Part shown: piece after piece, positions 1 to 6,642 of the stretch
Position numbering within the stretch: position 1 is the first letter of the stretch
How the letters are laid out: every line of letters starts with the position of its first letter
IMG/VR virus record: IMGVR_UViG_3300034073_001055
Location: 1-20,423 of that record
Source of the DNA: a virus
DNA length: 20,423 nt
Direction: 5' to 3' (one strand)
Notes under the pieces: generated by a model
Databases searched by the model: none
What the model was told of the DNA's origin: nothing
The model's input: the letters and a program-made list of their open reading frames with translations, nothing else
Translations under genes and position numbers: made by a program

Positions 1-153
1 GCTGTGGACTTTTTTGTCCATGGCGCCGATATTTACAAGGTTCAAGACTGGTGCGTAAAGAACTGGCCGTATAGCACCGGTCTAGGCGCGCCCAAGGGCT
101 TCGTGCATCTAGGAATACGCCAAGGCAAGCCGAGACTCACTTGGCCTTATTAG
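1..153 (+). CDS. Peptidase M15-like endolysin, C-terminal end (partial)
   Basis: The frame is open from base 1 to a TAG at 151-153, so only the last 50 residues are present. They contain AVDFFVHGADIYKV, then GLGAPKGFVHLGIRQGKP and a terminal LTWPY. This matches the C-terminal part of M15A-type (VanY/DUF882-like) peptidases, where an Asp in an A-x-D motif and a late FVH histidine bind zinc. Family members often read FVHxD; here a Gly follows FVHL, a minor departure. Such peptidases cut peptidoglycan peptides and serve as phage endolysins. Its place before a phosphoesterase and HNH gene fits the end of a late lysis region. The N-terminal half lies outside the window, so family assignment rests on a short segment. 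Confidence 0.55.
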   Translation, partial: AVDFFVHGADIYKVQDWCVKNWPYSTGLGAPKGFVHLGIRQGKPRLTWPY

Positions 154-181
154 ACTTTCCGTGTAAGCCGCTACAAACGGC

Positions 182-1033
182 ATGGCGATTACGTCTACAC
201 GAGTATCGCCAGAGCTTTTGGAGATACGCATACCGTATCACAGCCACAAAGAAGAAGCAACGTTCTTGCTGCTGTCAGACATTCATCTAGACAATCCAAA
301 ATGCGACCGCAGGCTGCTGCTGCAGCATCTTGACGAATGCAAAGCCATTGGCGGTCATGCGCTGATGTTTGGCGACGTGCTATGCCTGATGCAAGGCAAG
401 AAAGACCGTCGCGGCAGCAAAGGCGACATCAGGCCAGAGCATCTAGGCGGCAACTACTTTGACTTGGTTTTCCGTGAGTCAGCGGATCTGCTCAAGCCTT
501 ACGGCGACATGATCTTGATGATGGGCGACGGCAACCACGAGACCGCTGTGCTCAATAATCAAGAGATTGACCCACTAGAAAACGTGGTGCGGCTGATGCG
601 CAATGATGGTGCCGTCACCGAGCACATGGGCTATCAAGGCTTTGTGCGGTTTGCATTTAGGCAAGAAGCCGGCAGAACACGCCGCTGCACATTGTTTTTC
701 CATCATGGAGCATGGGGCGGCATCGTCACCAAAGGCACCATGGGCGGTGGTCGCTACGCGCAGATCGCACCTGATGCGGACATCATGGTTAACGGCCACA
801 ACCATGAGCGCAGCATTGTCGCGCATCCATGTTATCGCATCGCAGAAAACGGTAAGGCATGGGTTGAGCAACGCTGGCACCTGCAGACCGGTACCTACAA
901 GCAAGAGTTCGGTGCTACTGGCGGTTGGGCGATCGAGCGGATCGTAATGCCTAAGTCCCTCGGCGGTATCTGGATGACACTAAGACCACGAGAGCGCGGC
1001 GGTGTTGACATCATCTGCAGGCCAACCGTATGA
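182..1033 (+). CDS. Calcineurin-like metallophosphoesterase
   Basis: This 283-residue protein carries the full metallophosphoesterase motif set in order: SDIH (D33, H35), FGD (G64-D65), GDGNHE (N118, H119), HHG (H174-H175) and GHNH (H206, H208). These residues bind two metal ions in the calcineurin-like fold, which hydrolyses phosphomonoesters or phosphodiesters. There is no signal peptide, so it is probably cytoplasmic. The substrate is unknown; related phage enzymes have been suggested to act on nucleic acid ends or cyclic nucleotides. The ATG at 182 is the first in frame after the preceding TAG and has no Shine-Dalgarno sequence. Its stop overlaps the next start as ATGA. Confidence 0.85.
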   Translation: MAITSTRVSPELLEIRIPYHSHKEEATFLLLSDIHLDNPKCDRRLLLQHLDECKAIGGHALMFGDVLCLMQGKKDRRGSKGDIRPEHLGGNYFDLVFRESADLLKPYGDMILMMGDGNHETAVLNNQEIDPLENVVRLMRNDGAVTEHMGYQGFVRFAFRQEAGRTRRCTLFFHHGAWGGIVTKGTMGGGRYAQIAPDADIMVNGHNHERSIVAHPCYRIAENGKAWVEQRWHLQTGTYKQEFGATGGWAIERIVMPKSLGGIWMTLRPRERGGVDIICRPTV

Positions 1034-1212
1034 GGCAGTACGTCCTTGAGGTTGAATACACCATCGTCGTCGAAAGCGACAACGAAGATCCACAAGAGGT
1101 ATCAGATGACTTCGTGGCGCGGCTCACTGAGTTAGCGCCATCAAACGACCACATCTTGGGCTTAGCGGTCCAAGTGTTACCCATCCCTGAATTGCGTGGA
1201 TCATCTGATTGA
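1030..1212 (+). CDS. Small acidic hypothetical protein (60 aa)
   Basis: The start ATG shares its last bases with the TGA of the phosphoesterase gene (ATGA), typical of translational coupling. The protein is short and acidic: MRQYVLEVEYTIVVESDNE followed by a helix-like segment and a hydrophobic stretch (HILGLAVQVLPI). It may form one small alpha/beta domain. No family was recognised and no motif points to a function. Its 3' end overlaps the start of the HNH gene by 17 bases. The tight coupling on both sides is the main support for a real gene. Confidence 0.6.
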   Translation: MRQYVLEVEYTIVVESDNEDPQEVSDDFVARLTELAPSNDHILGLAVQVLPIPELRGSSD

Positions 1213-1495
1213 TGGCTCAAACCTTATCCCCAAACGCAATGCAAAACAGCAATTCAGAAAGCGAATCTTTGAGGCATGGAGCCATCAATGCGCCTATTGC
1301 GGCGTACCGGCTGACACGCTTGACCATGTAAGGCCGCGCCATAAAGGCGGTTCTACAGTGGCATCTAATCTGGTGCCGGCATGCAAAAATTGCAACCGCA
1401 AAAAAGGCAGTGAAGACTGGCGAGAATGGTTCAGCCGTCAAGCCTCATGGTCCGAAGTTCGCGCTCAACGGATTCAGGACTGGTTGATTGATTAA
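1196..1495 (+). CDS. HNH endonuclease
   Basis: This 99-residue protein is a compact HNH nuclease. It shows a zinc-binding CAYC (C32, C35), the catalytic LDHV (D43-H44), the GG turn, NLVPAC with N58, and a second zinc pair CKNCN (C63, C66). HNH domains cut DNA through a beta-beta-alpha-metal fold. Small free-standing HNH genes in tailed phages are either homing-type nucleases or packaging partners of terminase; here it lies far from the terminase genes. The start is a GTG at 1196 overlapping the previous gene; no in-frame ATG fits better. The next gene downstream runs the other way, so transcription is convergent. Confidence 0.85.
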   Translation: MDHLIDGSNLIPKRNAKQQFRKRIFEAWSHQCAYCGVPADTLDHVRPRHKGGSTVASNLVPACKNCNRKKGSEDWREWFSRQASWSEVRAQRIQDWLID

Positions 1496-1550
1496 GCATC
1501 TGATGATAGAAAATCAATGCTTGCCATGCTTGGCGGTGATCTTTACACAT
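1431..1550 (-). CDS. Possible small protein downstream of the sigma factor (39 aa)
   Basis: An ATG at 1550 overlaps the end of the leftward sigma factor gene (ATGTGTAA) and opens 39 codons beginning MCKDHRQAWQALIFYHQMLN. The frame stays open upstream inside the sigma gene to an ATG at 1613, so a 60-residue form is also possible. The last 65 bases lie antisense to the end of the HNH gene. The start-stop overlap fits the coupling seen across this operon, but the antisense overlap and short length make the call weak. Confidence 0.25.
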   Translation of the reverse strand: MCKDHRQAWQALIFYHQMLNQSTSPESVERELRTMRLDG

Positions 1551-2484
1551 TCCATTTAGGCACACTCTGTAGATGTCCCCAATTTTGTGGATCGTTGGTG
1601 GTGACATGTCCAAGCGGGGTATCGTCTAAGGGATTGCTCATCAGCATACGCAAGCGGTTTAGGCCGCGGCGTTCGATGTTTTGCAATCTGGTTTTGCTAA
1701 TACCCATTTGCTGTTCCAAAGCAGCCCAACTGACTGGTATGGCTAGGTTTCTGGCTTGTATTACCTGTTGCGTTGTATGGTCTAAATACTTGGCAAAGTA
1801 TTCCATCATTTGACTGATTTCTTGGCTTGTCGTTACATCTTCTTCAAGACAAGATGGGTCGGCAATGGTATCACCAATTGAACCGCTATCTGCCGCATGT
1901 ACTTTCTGATCGAGGCTGGTGACTCGGTAACTGCGCTTGAGCATCATCGACAACTCTTTAGGCTCCATACCAACAGCTTTGGCCAACTCGCTCAGCGTTG
2001 GCTCTCGACCTAACCTATGACCCATGTCTTGAGCGATGCGGTTAATTTTAAATAACAACTCATGCAGCGATGATGGTAAGCGGATCATGGCATCCTGCAT
2101 GATGAGCGCTCGTGTAATACCTTGGCGTATCCACCAGTAGGCGTAGGTTGAAAACTTGTAACCGCGTGATGGATCAAACAGTTCAACAGCACGCGCAAGG
2201 CCGATATTGCCTTCTTGGATCAGATCCATCAACTCAAGCGTGCGGTTTTGCCGCTTGTGGTACTTGCGCGCTACGTGTACGACAAGCTGGAGATTGGATT
2301 GAATAAACCGCTGGCGTGCGCGTTCGCCACCACGCAGGTCACGTCGCTCGTCAGGTGTTAGCTGTTCCTTGCCGCGTAATTCTCTCCATCTGACAACACG
2401 ACGGCCAAGTTGTATCTCTTGATCCGCCGTAAGCAATGGATGCCTGGCAATACTGTTGAGATAGTCTTTGATGCTGTCAGCCAT
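1543..2484 (-). CDS. Sigma-70 family RNA polymerase sigma factor, cyanobacterial type
   Basis: This 313-residue protein would direct host RNA polymerase to chosen promoters. Region 1.2 is at the N-terminus (DSIKDYLNSIARHPLLTADQ). Region 2 spans about 55-135 with LMDLIQEGNIGLARAVELFD and YKFSTYAYWWIRQGITRAL, the core-binding and -10 recognition segments. Region 3 follows (about 140-215). Region 4 is divergent: the usual helix-turn-helix is replaced by ALEQQMGISKTRLQNIERR, with little remaining of the segment before it, so -35 recognition may differ. The domain order resembles group 2 sigma factors of cyanobacteria. About 30 residues follow region 4. It is the last large gene of the leftward operon, so it probably accumulates after the promoter near 6840 fires. 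Confidence 0.93.
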   Translation of the reverse strand: MADSIKDYLNSIARHPLLTADQEIQLGRRVVRWRELRGKEQLTPDERRDLRGGERARQRFIQSNLQLVVHVARKYHKRQNRTLELMDLIQEGNIGLARAVELFDPSRGYKFSTYAYWWIRQGITRALIMQDAMIRLPSSLHELLFKINRIAQDMGHRLGREPTLSELAKAVGMEPKELSMMLKRSYRVTSLDQKVHAADSGSIGDTIADPSCLEEDVTTSQEISQMMEYFAKYLDHTTQQVIQARNLAIPVSWAALEQQMGISKTRLQNIERRGLNRLRMLMSNPLDDTPLGHVTTNDPQNWGHLQSVPKWNV

Positions 2485-2485
2485 G

Positions 2486-2737
2486 ATGAATCCACTGGTT
2501 CACACAATGGAAGCACAGTTCCACGGCGCTGCCAACGCTAACATGTTGCGCCAGTTACATGCCGCAAAGGATTACAACGCCTTGCTTGAGTATGGTCTGC
2601 TGCTGGCCGAGCAAGAGGCTAGCCAGCGATCGCAGATCAAATGGTTGGCTGCCGAGGCAATGCGCTCATGCAGCGTCGAGCCGTGGCACCTGAGCGCGGC
2701 CAAAGACCTGCTCAGTGACCTTGCTGGCCGTGACTAG
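2486..2737 (+). CDS. Small helical hypothetical protein on the opposite strand
   Basis: This rightward frame fills the gap between two leftward genes, sigma factor and dCTP deaminase, where no leftward frame is seen. The product (83 residues from ATG 2486; ATG 2507 giving MEAQFHGAANANML is an equally good start) looks fully helical and protein-like, for example YNALLEYGLLLAEQEASQR. No motif or function was recognised. Its start lies 2 bases from the divergent sigma start and its 3' end overlaps dCTP deaminase by 72 bases. Its promoter would have to lie inside the sigma gene, which is odd. Support is the composition and the otherwise empty gap. Confidence 0.5.
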   Translation: MNPLVHTMEAQFHGAANANMLRQLHAAKDYNALLEYGLLLAEQEASQRSQIKWLAAEAMRSCSVEPWHLSAAKDLLSDLAGRD

Positions 2738-3229
2738 CCGGTCGCCGTTGTAGTGTCCTACGGTCGCATAGCTGAGCGCTGGGCGTTGGCTCATACGAAA
2801 GAACACCATCTGGCCGATCTTCAAGCCCGGATAAATCGGTAACGGCTGAAGCTGCCGCTGGTTCTTTAGTTCCAGTGTCAGGCTGCTGCCATGCCAACCG
2901 GGATCGGCATAACCGGCGTGTAGATTTTCGTATCCTTCACGCGCGCGGCTTGACTTTAGGAAGAACAACCCAGCGACATCCTCTGGCATGTTGAACATTT
3001 CCATCGTCTGCGCAAGAATGAACTGCCCTGGCACCAGTTCGTATGGGTGTTCTGGCGTGTAATGCTTGATCGACAGCGGAATCATTTCGTGCGATTGCAC
3101 GGATTCCAGCAGGATGAGACTACCAAGCCGCAAGTCAAGACTGGCAGGATTGATCAACTCTGGGTCATGGTCTTGCACCATGCCTTCATTGCGGATCAGG
3201 TCTTGGATTTCGGTGTCACACAGAATCAT
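2666..3229 (-). CDS. dcd: dCTP deaminase / dUTPase-fold enzyme
   Basis: This 187-residue protein belongs to the dCTP deaminase-dUTPase superfamily. It shows INPASLDLRLG (27-36), LVPGQFILAQT (65-75), the nucleotide-binding KSSRAREG (92-99), and HAGYADPGWHG followed by LTLELKN, whose Glu (E120) is the expected catalytic residue. The reaction expected is dCTP plus water to dUTP and ammonia, feeding dTMP synthesis; some members also hydrolyse dUTP. The Glu and the SSRA motif favour deaminase over plain dUTPase. In phages such enzymes rebalance the nucleotide pool, and they can matter where unusual pyrimidines are made. It overlaps the preceding small gene by 14 bases. Confidence 0.85.
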   Translation of the reverse strand: MILCDTEIQDLIRNEGMVQDHDPELINPASLDLRLGSLILLESVQSHEMIPLSIKHYTPEHPYELVPGQFILAQTMEMFNMPEDVAGLFFLKSSRAREGYENLHAGYADPGWHGSSLTLELKNQRQLQPLPIYPGLKIGQMVFFRMSQRPALSYATVGHYNGDRLVTASKVTEQVFGRAQVPRLDAA

Positions 3230-3359
3230 TGTTCTCCGCTAGTCCGGTGTACAGGGCGTGCATGGGATGATTTTTGTCATGCCGTCCATCTGCGGCATAT
3301 AGCGCCTCTAGATCATCTTGACGCTGCTGTTGTTCTTTGGGGTCGCAATCAAGTTTCAT
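3216..3359 (-). CDS. Small phage protein with HPMHxLYTGL motif (47 aa)
   Basis: A short gene starts at ATG 3359, overlapping the end of the zinc-ribbon gene by 11 bases, and ends 14 bases inside dCTP deaminase. The product has a charged Gln-rich helix (DPKEQQQRQDDLEALYAADG) and then KNHPMHALYTGLAE. The pattern (helix, GR, HPxHxLYTGL) recurs, as far as I recall, in small proteins of tailed phages; no function is known. The overlaps on both sides fit the chained coupling of this operon. Confidence 0.6.
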   Translation of the reverse strand: MKLDCDPKEQQQRQDDLEALYAADGRHDKNHPMHALYTGLAENNDSV

Positions 3360-3570
3360 TGGTTTTGATTTCAAGGACTCTTCCATTGGGGGACCATTTC
3401 AATTTGTATTTGCTAAGGGTTTGCTCTGGTTGCTGCTGTGTATACCACCGATGATCGCAACCATCACACCTTCGCCTCCTGACAATTATGCCATCTTTTA
3501 GGGGGCTGGTCATAATGACATACGTTTTTTGGCAAGAGCACTTAGGGCATCTGATTTGAACTGTTGGCAT
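3349..3570 (-). CDS. Zinc-ribbon protein (NrdR/Ogr-like)
   Basis: This 73-residue protein has two zinc-knuckle pairs, CPKC near the N-terminus and CDGC about 25 residues later, with a basic RRRR before the second pair and a following HRWYT. This is the layout of NrdR-type zinc ribbons and of phage Ogr/Delta-like late activators. Such ribbons bind nucleic acid or support transcription regulation. Only the ribbon is present; the NrdR ATP-cone domain is absent. The start at 3570 lies inside the previous gene (61-base overlap), but no later start would keep CPKC. It may be a small regulator working with the phage sigma factor; that is inference. Confidence 0.65.
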   Translation of the reverse strand: MPTVQIRCPKCSCQKTYVIMTSPLKDGIIVRRRRCDGCDHRWYTQQQPEQTLSKYKLKWSPNGRVLEIKTNET

Positions 3571-3791
3571 GATTCTTCAAGGTCATTGGCTAAAACTGCA
3601 GCGGAGCGCAGCATTGTACTTAATTTGATCGGCTGCATCTCTTTTGCCATCGCATAGCGTATTGCTTGGCGAAAGCCCATGCTAATGTTGCCGGCACCAA
3701 GCTTGCGAGCAGCTTCGATCTCTTCACGGCTCATGCGGATGTTGACCGTAAAGTTGCGACCTTTACCTTTAGGTTTGCGGTCACTAGGCAT
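3510..3791 (-). CDS. Ribbon-helix-helix DNA-binding protein (93 aa)
   Basis: After a basic N-terminus (MPSDRKPKGKGRN) comes a beta strand FTVNIRM and two helices, SREEIEAARKLG and SMGFRQAIRYAMAKE. This is the arrangement of CopG/Arc-type ribbon-helix-helix proteins, whose paired strands enter the major groove of an operator. A second helical region with ALANDLEE-like heptads may support oligomers. ATG 3791 was chosen because it begins directly before the basic arm and overlaps the preceding gene by 8 bases. It is one of three ribbon-helix-helix-like proteins here and a candidate for binding the recurring TGCACA palindrome. Confidence 0.65.
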   Translation of the reverse strand: MPSDRKPKGKGRNFTVNIRMSREEIEAARKLGAGNISMGFRQAIRYAMAKEMQPIKLSTMLRSAAVLANDLEESCQQFKSDALSALAKKRMSL

Positions 3792-4032
3792 GAACCCGTT
3801 GCCATTGGACAGCGCCGGCAATCTCTTCGCACCCAACGATGCAGCAACCATCAGACAGCCAGTCTTCGCAAAGTAAAGACAACATCTGATTTCGCATTTC
3901 AGGCTCAGCCCAGCGATCTATGTCAATGCGCTTGTACAGCGGGTCTTCTGTATCAATTCCAACGGCATAGCGACTGACAACGCCGAAATTTGGATGTGCA
4001 ATTGAAATCAAAAGATTGACGTAATTGTGCAT
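3784..4032 (-). CDS. Hypothetical protein (82 aa)
   Basis: The product begins MHNYVNLLISIAHPNFG and ends in a Cys-rich, hydrophobic part (SLLCEDWLSDGCCIVGCEE). The four cysteines do not make a recognisable zinc motif. It sits 4 bases after the DUF3310 gene and overlaps the next gene by 8 bases, so it belongs to the same transcript. No family was recognised. Confidence 0.5.
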   Translation of the reverse strand: MHNYVNLLISIAHPNFGVVSRYAVGIDTEDPLYKRIDIDRWAEPEMRNQMLSLLCEDWLSDGCCIVGCEEIAGAVQWQRVHA

Positions 4033-4036
4033 TGTT

Positions 4037-4258
4037 TTAGTTTGTGTTGGAAGGTTTGCCGATTAGCCATTGCATATACCAATTGGCTTTGCGCAATGAC
4101 TCAGTGCCACCTTTGTGCTGTTCACGCCAGACGTACTTGAGCACATTGCCTTTGCAATAGCCCTTGAACTCTTCTGGCGTTAATGCAGCCTGAATGGCCT
4201 CGATACATTCAATAGTGCCCTGTGTGTAATGCGATGGGTGGTTAACTGGGTCGGTCAT
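4037..4258 (-). CDS. DUF3310 family protein
   Basis: This 73-residue protein has the DUF3310 signature: VNHPSHYTQGTIECIEAI, then GYCKGNVLKYVWR and a final KANWYMQWLI. The family is common in tailed phages and is often annotated as a putative nucleotide kinase, though no catalytic mechanism is established and the protein is too short for a P-loop kinase. It lies between two small genes downstream of the sliding clamp, overlapping the upstream one by 17 bases. A role near nucleotide metabolism is suggested only by context. Confidence 0.8.
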   Translation of the reverse strand: MTDPVNHPSHYTQGTIECIEAIQAALTPEEFKGYCKGNVLKYVWREQHKGGTESLRKANWYMQWLIGKPSNTN

Positions 4259-4394
4259 CCTGCATCAGCTCCATCAGTTGCAAGATGTACGCAGCAAAGG
4301 CGGTGTGCGTCATAACAGCATGGGTGCCGGGCGGCATTCCATAACTATCACGCCACCAGTCTTCAAAGGCTGCTTTAATGGCGGCTTCGTTCAT
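4242..4394 (-). CDS. Small phage protein with WWRDSY and PPGxHAVMTH motifs (50 aa)
   Basis: The ATG at 4394 overlaps the TGA of the clamp gene (TGATG). The product reads MNEAAIKAAFEDWWRDSYGM, then PPGTHAVMTHTAF and AYILQLMELMQ. The WWRDSY-PPG-HAVMTH pattern is one I recall from small uncharacterised phage proteins, probably a helical hairpin. No function is known. Its 3' end overlaps DUF3310 by 17 bases. The stop-start overlap and distinctive motif support a real gene. Confidence 0.65.
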   Translation of the reverse strand: MNEAAIKAAFEDWWRDSYGMPPGTHAVMTHTAFAAYILQLMELMQDDRPS

Positions 4395-5473
4395 GATTGA
4401 CGCACCTGCACTGGCATGACAAGGTAGATATTATCATCGTTCTTTGCGCATTTGATGATCGCTGGAGTCATTGATGTTATTGTTAATAGCTCAATTTCGT
4501 CACCGTGAAACTGTTTAATGCCATCGATTAAATAGTTGACATTAAAAGCAATATCCGGCAGGGTCCCGGTTGATGGCATATTTTCGCTTCCATGACCAGT
4601 TTCGGACTCGGCTTGGACAAGCAAGCTCCCAAATTCGTCGTCCGATTTCAGTTTTACGATATTACTGCCATCGCAGCAGATGATTGCAATGCGCTCAAGT
4701 GTTTCAAGCATTTTTCTTCTATCAACAGTCAGTGTATGCTTAAAAGCTTTTGGTATTAGTTGATCAACATCAGGGAAAGTACCATCCAGCACGCGACCAA
4801 CAATGGTAGTACTATCGTCAACAGCAATGCTGGCCTGATACTTGTCAAAAGAAATTGAGATTTGTGGTGAGTCAACTCGAAGTACCTGCTGCAATGTCTT
4901 GGCTGGTATCACTACATCTATGTCTGCTGGTTCGCAAGGCTGCTTCCTTATTGAAAGTCTGTGGCCGTCCGTGGATTCAAGTCTTAACTGATTGGACTCA
5001 GCTTTGAAATGGACGCCAGTTAAAACTTGTTTTGACTCATCAGTGCTGCAGCAGGATAAAACCGCCTTTAAAGAATCTGATACGGCCAGGTCAATAGAGT
5101 TTTCGCTGTCAATTACTGGCAGATCGGGAAAGTCCTCTGCAGAAGCAGTCGAAAGCCGATAGCAGCCGCTTGGCGTTTTAAGCACAAGAGAATTGTTATC
5201 TGTCTCAAAATTGATTGCTGCTTGCCGATCAATCTTGGCGACAATTTCCGATAACAGCTTGTACGGCACTGTAACTGATCCAGGCTCTTCAACCAAGGCG
5301 ACGGTTGTATGCCTGATACCCATGTCAATGTTGTAGCAGGTGGCCTCAAGACTGCCTGTTTTAACGCAAAGCAGCACATTGCAAAGAATTGGGTGCATCT
5401 TTGCGCTGCCTACCGCTTTGCCAACCAGGCGCAAGGCATGATTTAGGTTTGACTGTGTAATAACAAATTTCAT
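4391..5473 (-). CDS. dnaN: DNA polymerase III beta subunit (sliding clamp)
   Basis: This 360-residue protein is a full-length bacterial-type clamp, close to the usual 360-390 residues. Recognisable signatures include the N-terminal MKFVITQSNLNHALRLVGKA, the FPDLP motif (in SAEDFPDLPVI), LTGVHFKAESNQLRLESTDGHR in domain 2, and a C-terminal LVMPVQVRQ. Three repeated domains form a dimeric ring that holds polymerase on DNA. The sequence style is close to cyanobacterial DnaN, so capture from a host is likely. Phages more often encode a T4-type clamp or none. It would have to be loaded by the host clamp loader, since no loader is seen here. It sits mid-operon, coupled by overlaps to both neighbours. 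Confidence 0.95.
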   Translation of the reverse strand: MKFVITQSNLNHALRLVGKAVGSAKMHPILCNVLLCVKTGSLEATCYNIDMGIRHTTVALVEEPGSVTVPYKLLSEIVAKIDRQAAINFETDNNSLVLKTPSGCYRLSTASAEDFPDLPVIDSENSIDLAVSDSLKAVLSCCSTDESKQVLTGVHFKAESNQLRLESTDGHRLSIRKQPCEPADIDVVIPAKTLQQVLRVDSPQISISFDKYQASIAVDDSTTIVGRVLDGTFPDVDQLIPKAFKHTLTVDRRKMLETLERIAIICCDGSNIVKLKSDDEFGSLLVQAESETGHGSENMPSTGTLPDIAFNVNYLIDGIKQFHGDEIELLTITSMTPAIIKCAKNDDNIYLVMPVQVRQS

Positions 5474-5694
5474 GGTTGGTACCTGCTGGGGTCTTTCATT
5501 GATGCCAGAAACAAAATTTCCACGATTCGATTTGAAGCCTTGTGAAATGAGACAGCAAGCTCAACCGGAATCGAATTGCCATCATCGATTGCGTTATCAA
5601 GAATGGCTTGTGCCGTCGCCTCTGCATTATCGAACAGCTCGCTTAAGCAGTCAATGACTGGCTGCTGTTTTGCTGAAATTTCTACCCTTGTCAT
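5470..5694 (-). CDS. Hypothetical protein upstream of the clamp (74 aa)
   Basis: The product is mainly helical: MTRVEISAKQQPVIDCLSEL, then an Ala-rich helix and FHKASNRIVEILFLASM. There is no recognisable motif. Its stop overlaps the clamp start (ATGA) and its own start overlaps the previous gene by 4 bases, so it is almost certainly co-translated with dnaN. No function is proposed. Confidence 0.6.
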   Translation of the reverse strand: MTRVEISAKQQPVIDCLSELFDNAEATAQAILDNAIDDGNSIPVELAVSFHKASNRIVEILFLASMKDPSRYQP

Positions 5695-5891
5695 GCTGCT
5701 GCCCCGCTACGCAAGCCTTGATGGAATCGGCTGGCGGTGCCATAGGTGGCAACCAGTTCGGGAAAAGCATCAAGGATGCGACGTCTGTTATTGGGGTCTG
5801 CCTTGAGACCGGCATAGGCCAATGCTTGATAAAAGCTGCCGCCGTATTGGCAGGCGGTCGCCAGTGTCCAATAGATGTCGTGTTCAGTCAT
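5691..5891 (-). CDS. Small phage protein with NRRRILDAFPEL motif (66 aa)
   Basis: ATG 5891 gives MTEHDIYWTLATACQYGGSF, then YQALAYAGLKADPNNRRRIL and DAFPELVATYGTASRF. The pattern of a GGSF turn, an Ala-rich helix and NRxRILDAFPEL is one I recall from many small uncharacterised phage proteins. It overlaps the next gene by 4 bases. The longer frame starting at 5981 was rejected because its extra 30 residues lie inside the upstream gene. Confidence 0.7.
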   Translation of the reverse strand: MTEHDIYWTLATACQYGGSFYQALAYAGLKADPNNRRRILDAFPELVATYGTASRFHQGLRSGAAA

Positions 5892-5898
5892 GATGAAA

Positions 5899-6642
5899 TT
5901 AAAAAAGTTGTGAGAGTGTGTGCTTTGTAACCTGGTAATGCTTTTGCGTGCCAGGTACACGTTCGATAAAGCCGAAGTCAAGCAAATGACTGATAGCCGC
6001 AGAGACCATTCTTCTCCACCGAGGCTGATCTTTGTACATTTTCAGTAAGTCACCTTCCCAAAAGTCATCGAACGAACTTTCGATGTAAGCATTGATTGAT
6101 ATGGTTGAAAATGGCGAAACCTGAAACCTTGTATTGCTGCCGATAATGCCGCGAATTATGTCAGACCATTCAACACTGCCCCTAAACTTAGGTGCACTTT
6201 TTTCCAATTCAGCTTTTTGGATCTCGCATGCATTTTCTGTAGATTTTTCTTTGTAAAGCTCAAGAATGCTAAGTGCTTGCCGAAGCATTGACAGCGCGTT
6301 CTCTATTTCTGTCGAGCTTGTCACAGGCTGTATTGTTTTCTGGAAACTTTGATTTGCCAGTGGAAGTGCTGTGCCTTTGTATTCACCTGCATAACGCTCG
6401 TCCAGGCATGGGCTAATGCGTTCTGCTTTAAGGATTGTTCCCGGCTCTAGTTCGCTAAACCATTCCTCGTTGTCAGGCGAAAACAGGATGCCGCTGTATT
6501 CTTTATTTCCATGCAAAAAGTAACACTTTGCTTGCAATGAACCGTGAACGGTCCTTGACTGGCAAAGGTAGCGAAATTTTGCATTCAGCTCTTGCGGCAA
6601 AATTACAGGCTCTGGCGCAAGAAACATTTGATCAGAAGTCAT
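5899..6642 (-). CDS. Unrecognised protein with C-terminal winged-helix-like region (247 aa)
   Basis: This is the second-largest protein of unknown function in the leftward operon. Residues about 1-100 look beta-rich; about 110-150 form a charged helix; the C-terminus (WRRMVSAAISHLLDFGFIER followed by VPGTQKHYQVT) has the helix-helix-wing look of a winged-helix domain, often DNA-binding. ATG 6642 was chosen because it overlaps the end of the preceding small gene by 11 bases; an upstream ATG at 6678 would lengthen the overlap. The clamp lies three genes downstream, so a replication role is possible but is only inference. It ends TLSQLF, which only loosely resembles a clamp-binding peptide. Confidence 0.65.
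   Translation of the reverse strand: MTSDQMFLAPEPVILPQELNAKFRYLCQSRTVHGSLQAKCYFLHGNKEYSGILFSPDNEEWFSELEPGTILKAERISPCLDERYAGEYKGTALPLANQSFQKTIQPVTSSTEIENALSMLRQALSILELYKEKSTENACEIQKAELEKSAPKFRGSVEWSDIIRGIIGSNTRFQVSPFSTISINAYIESSFDDFWEGDLLKMYKDQPRWRRMVSAAISHLLDFGFIERVPGTQKHYQVTKHTLSQLF

Noticed and set aside
603-947. Rightward and leftward frames inside the phosphoesterase gene
   Set aside because: The phosphoesterase has all its motifs in order; the other frames are shadows with no domain signal.
1496-1542. Bidirectional terminator between the convergent HNH and sigma genes
   Set aside because: I see no GC-rich stem followed by a T tract on either strand in this gap.
6631-6642. C-terminal SQLF of the 247-residue protein as a sliding clamp-binding motif
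   Set aside because: The consensus is QLxLF; TLSQLF lacks the correct spacing, so no claim is made.
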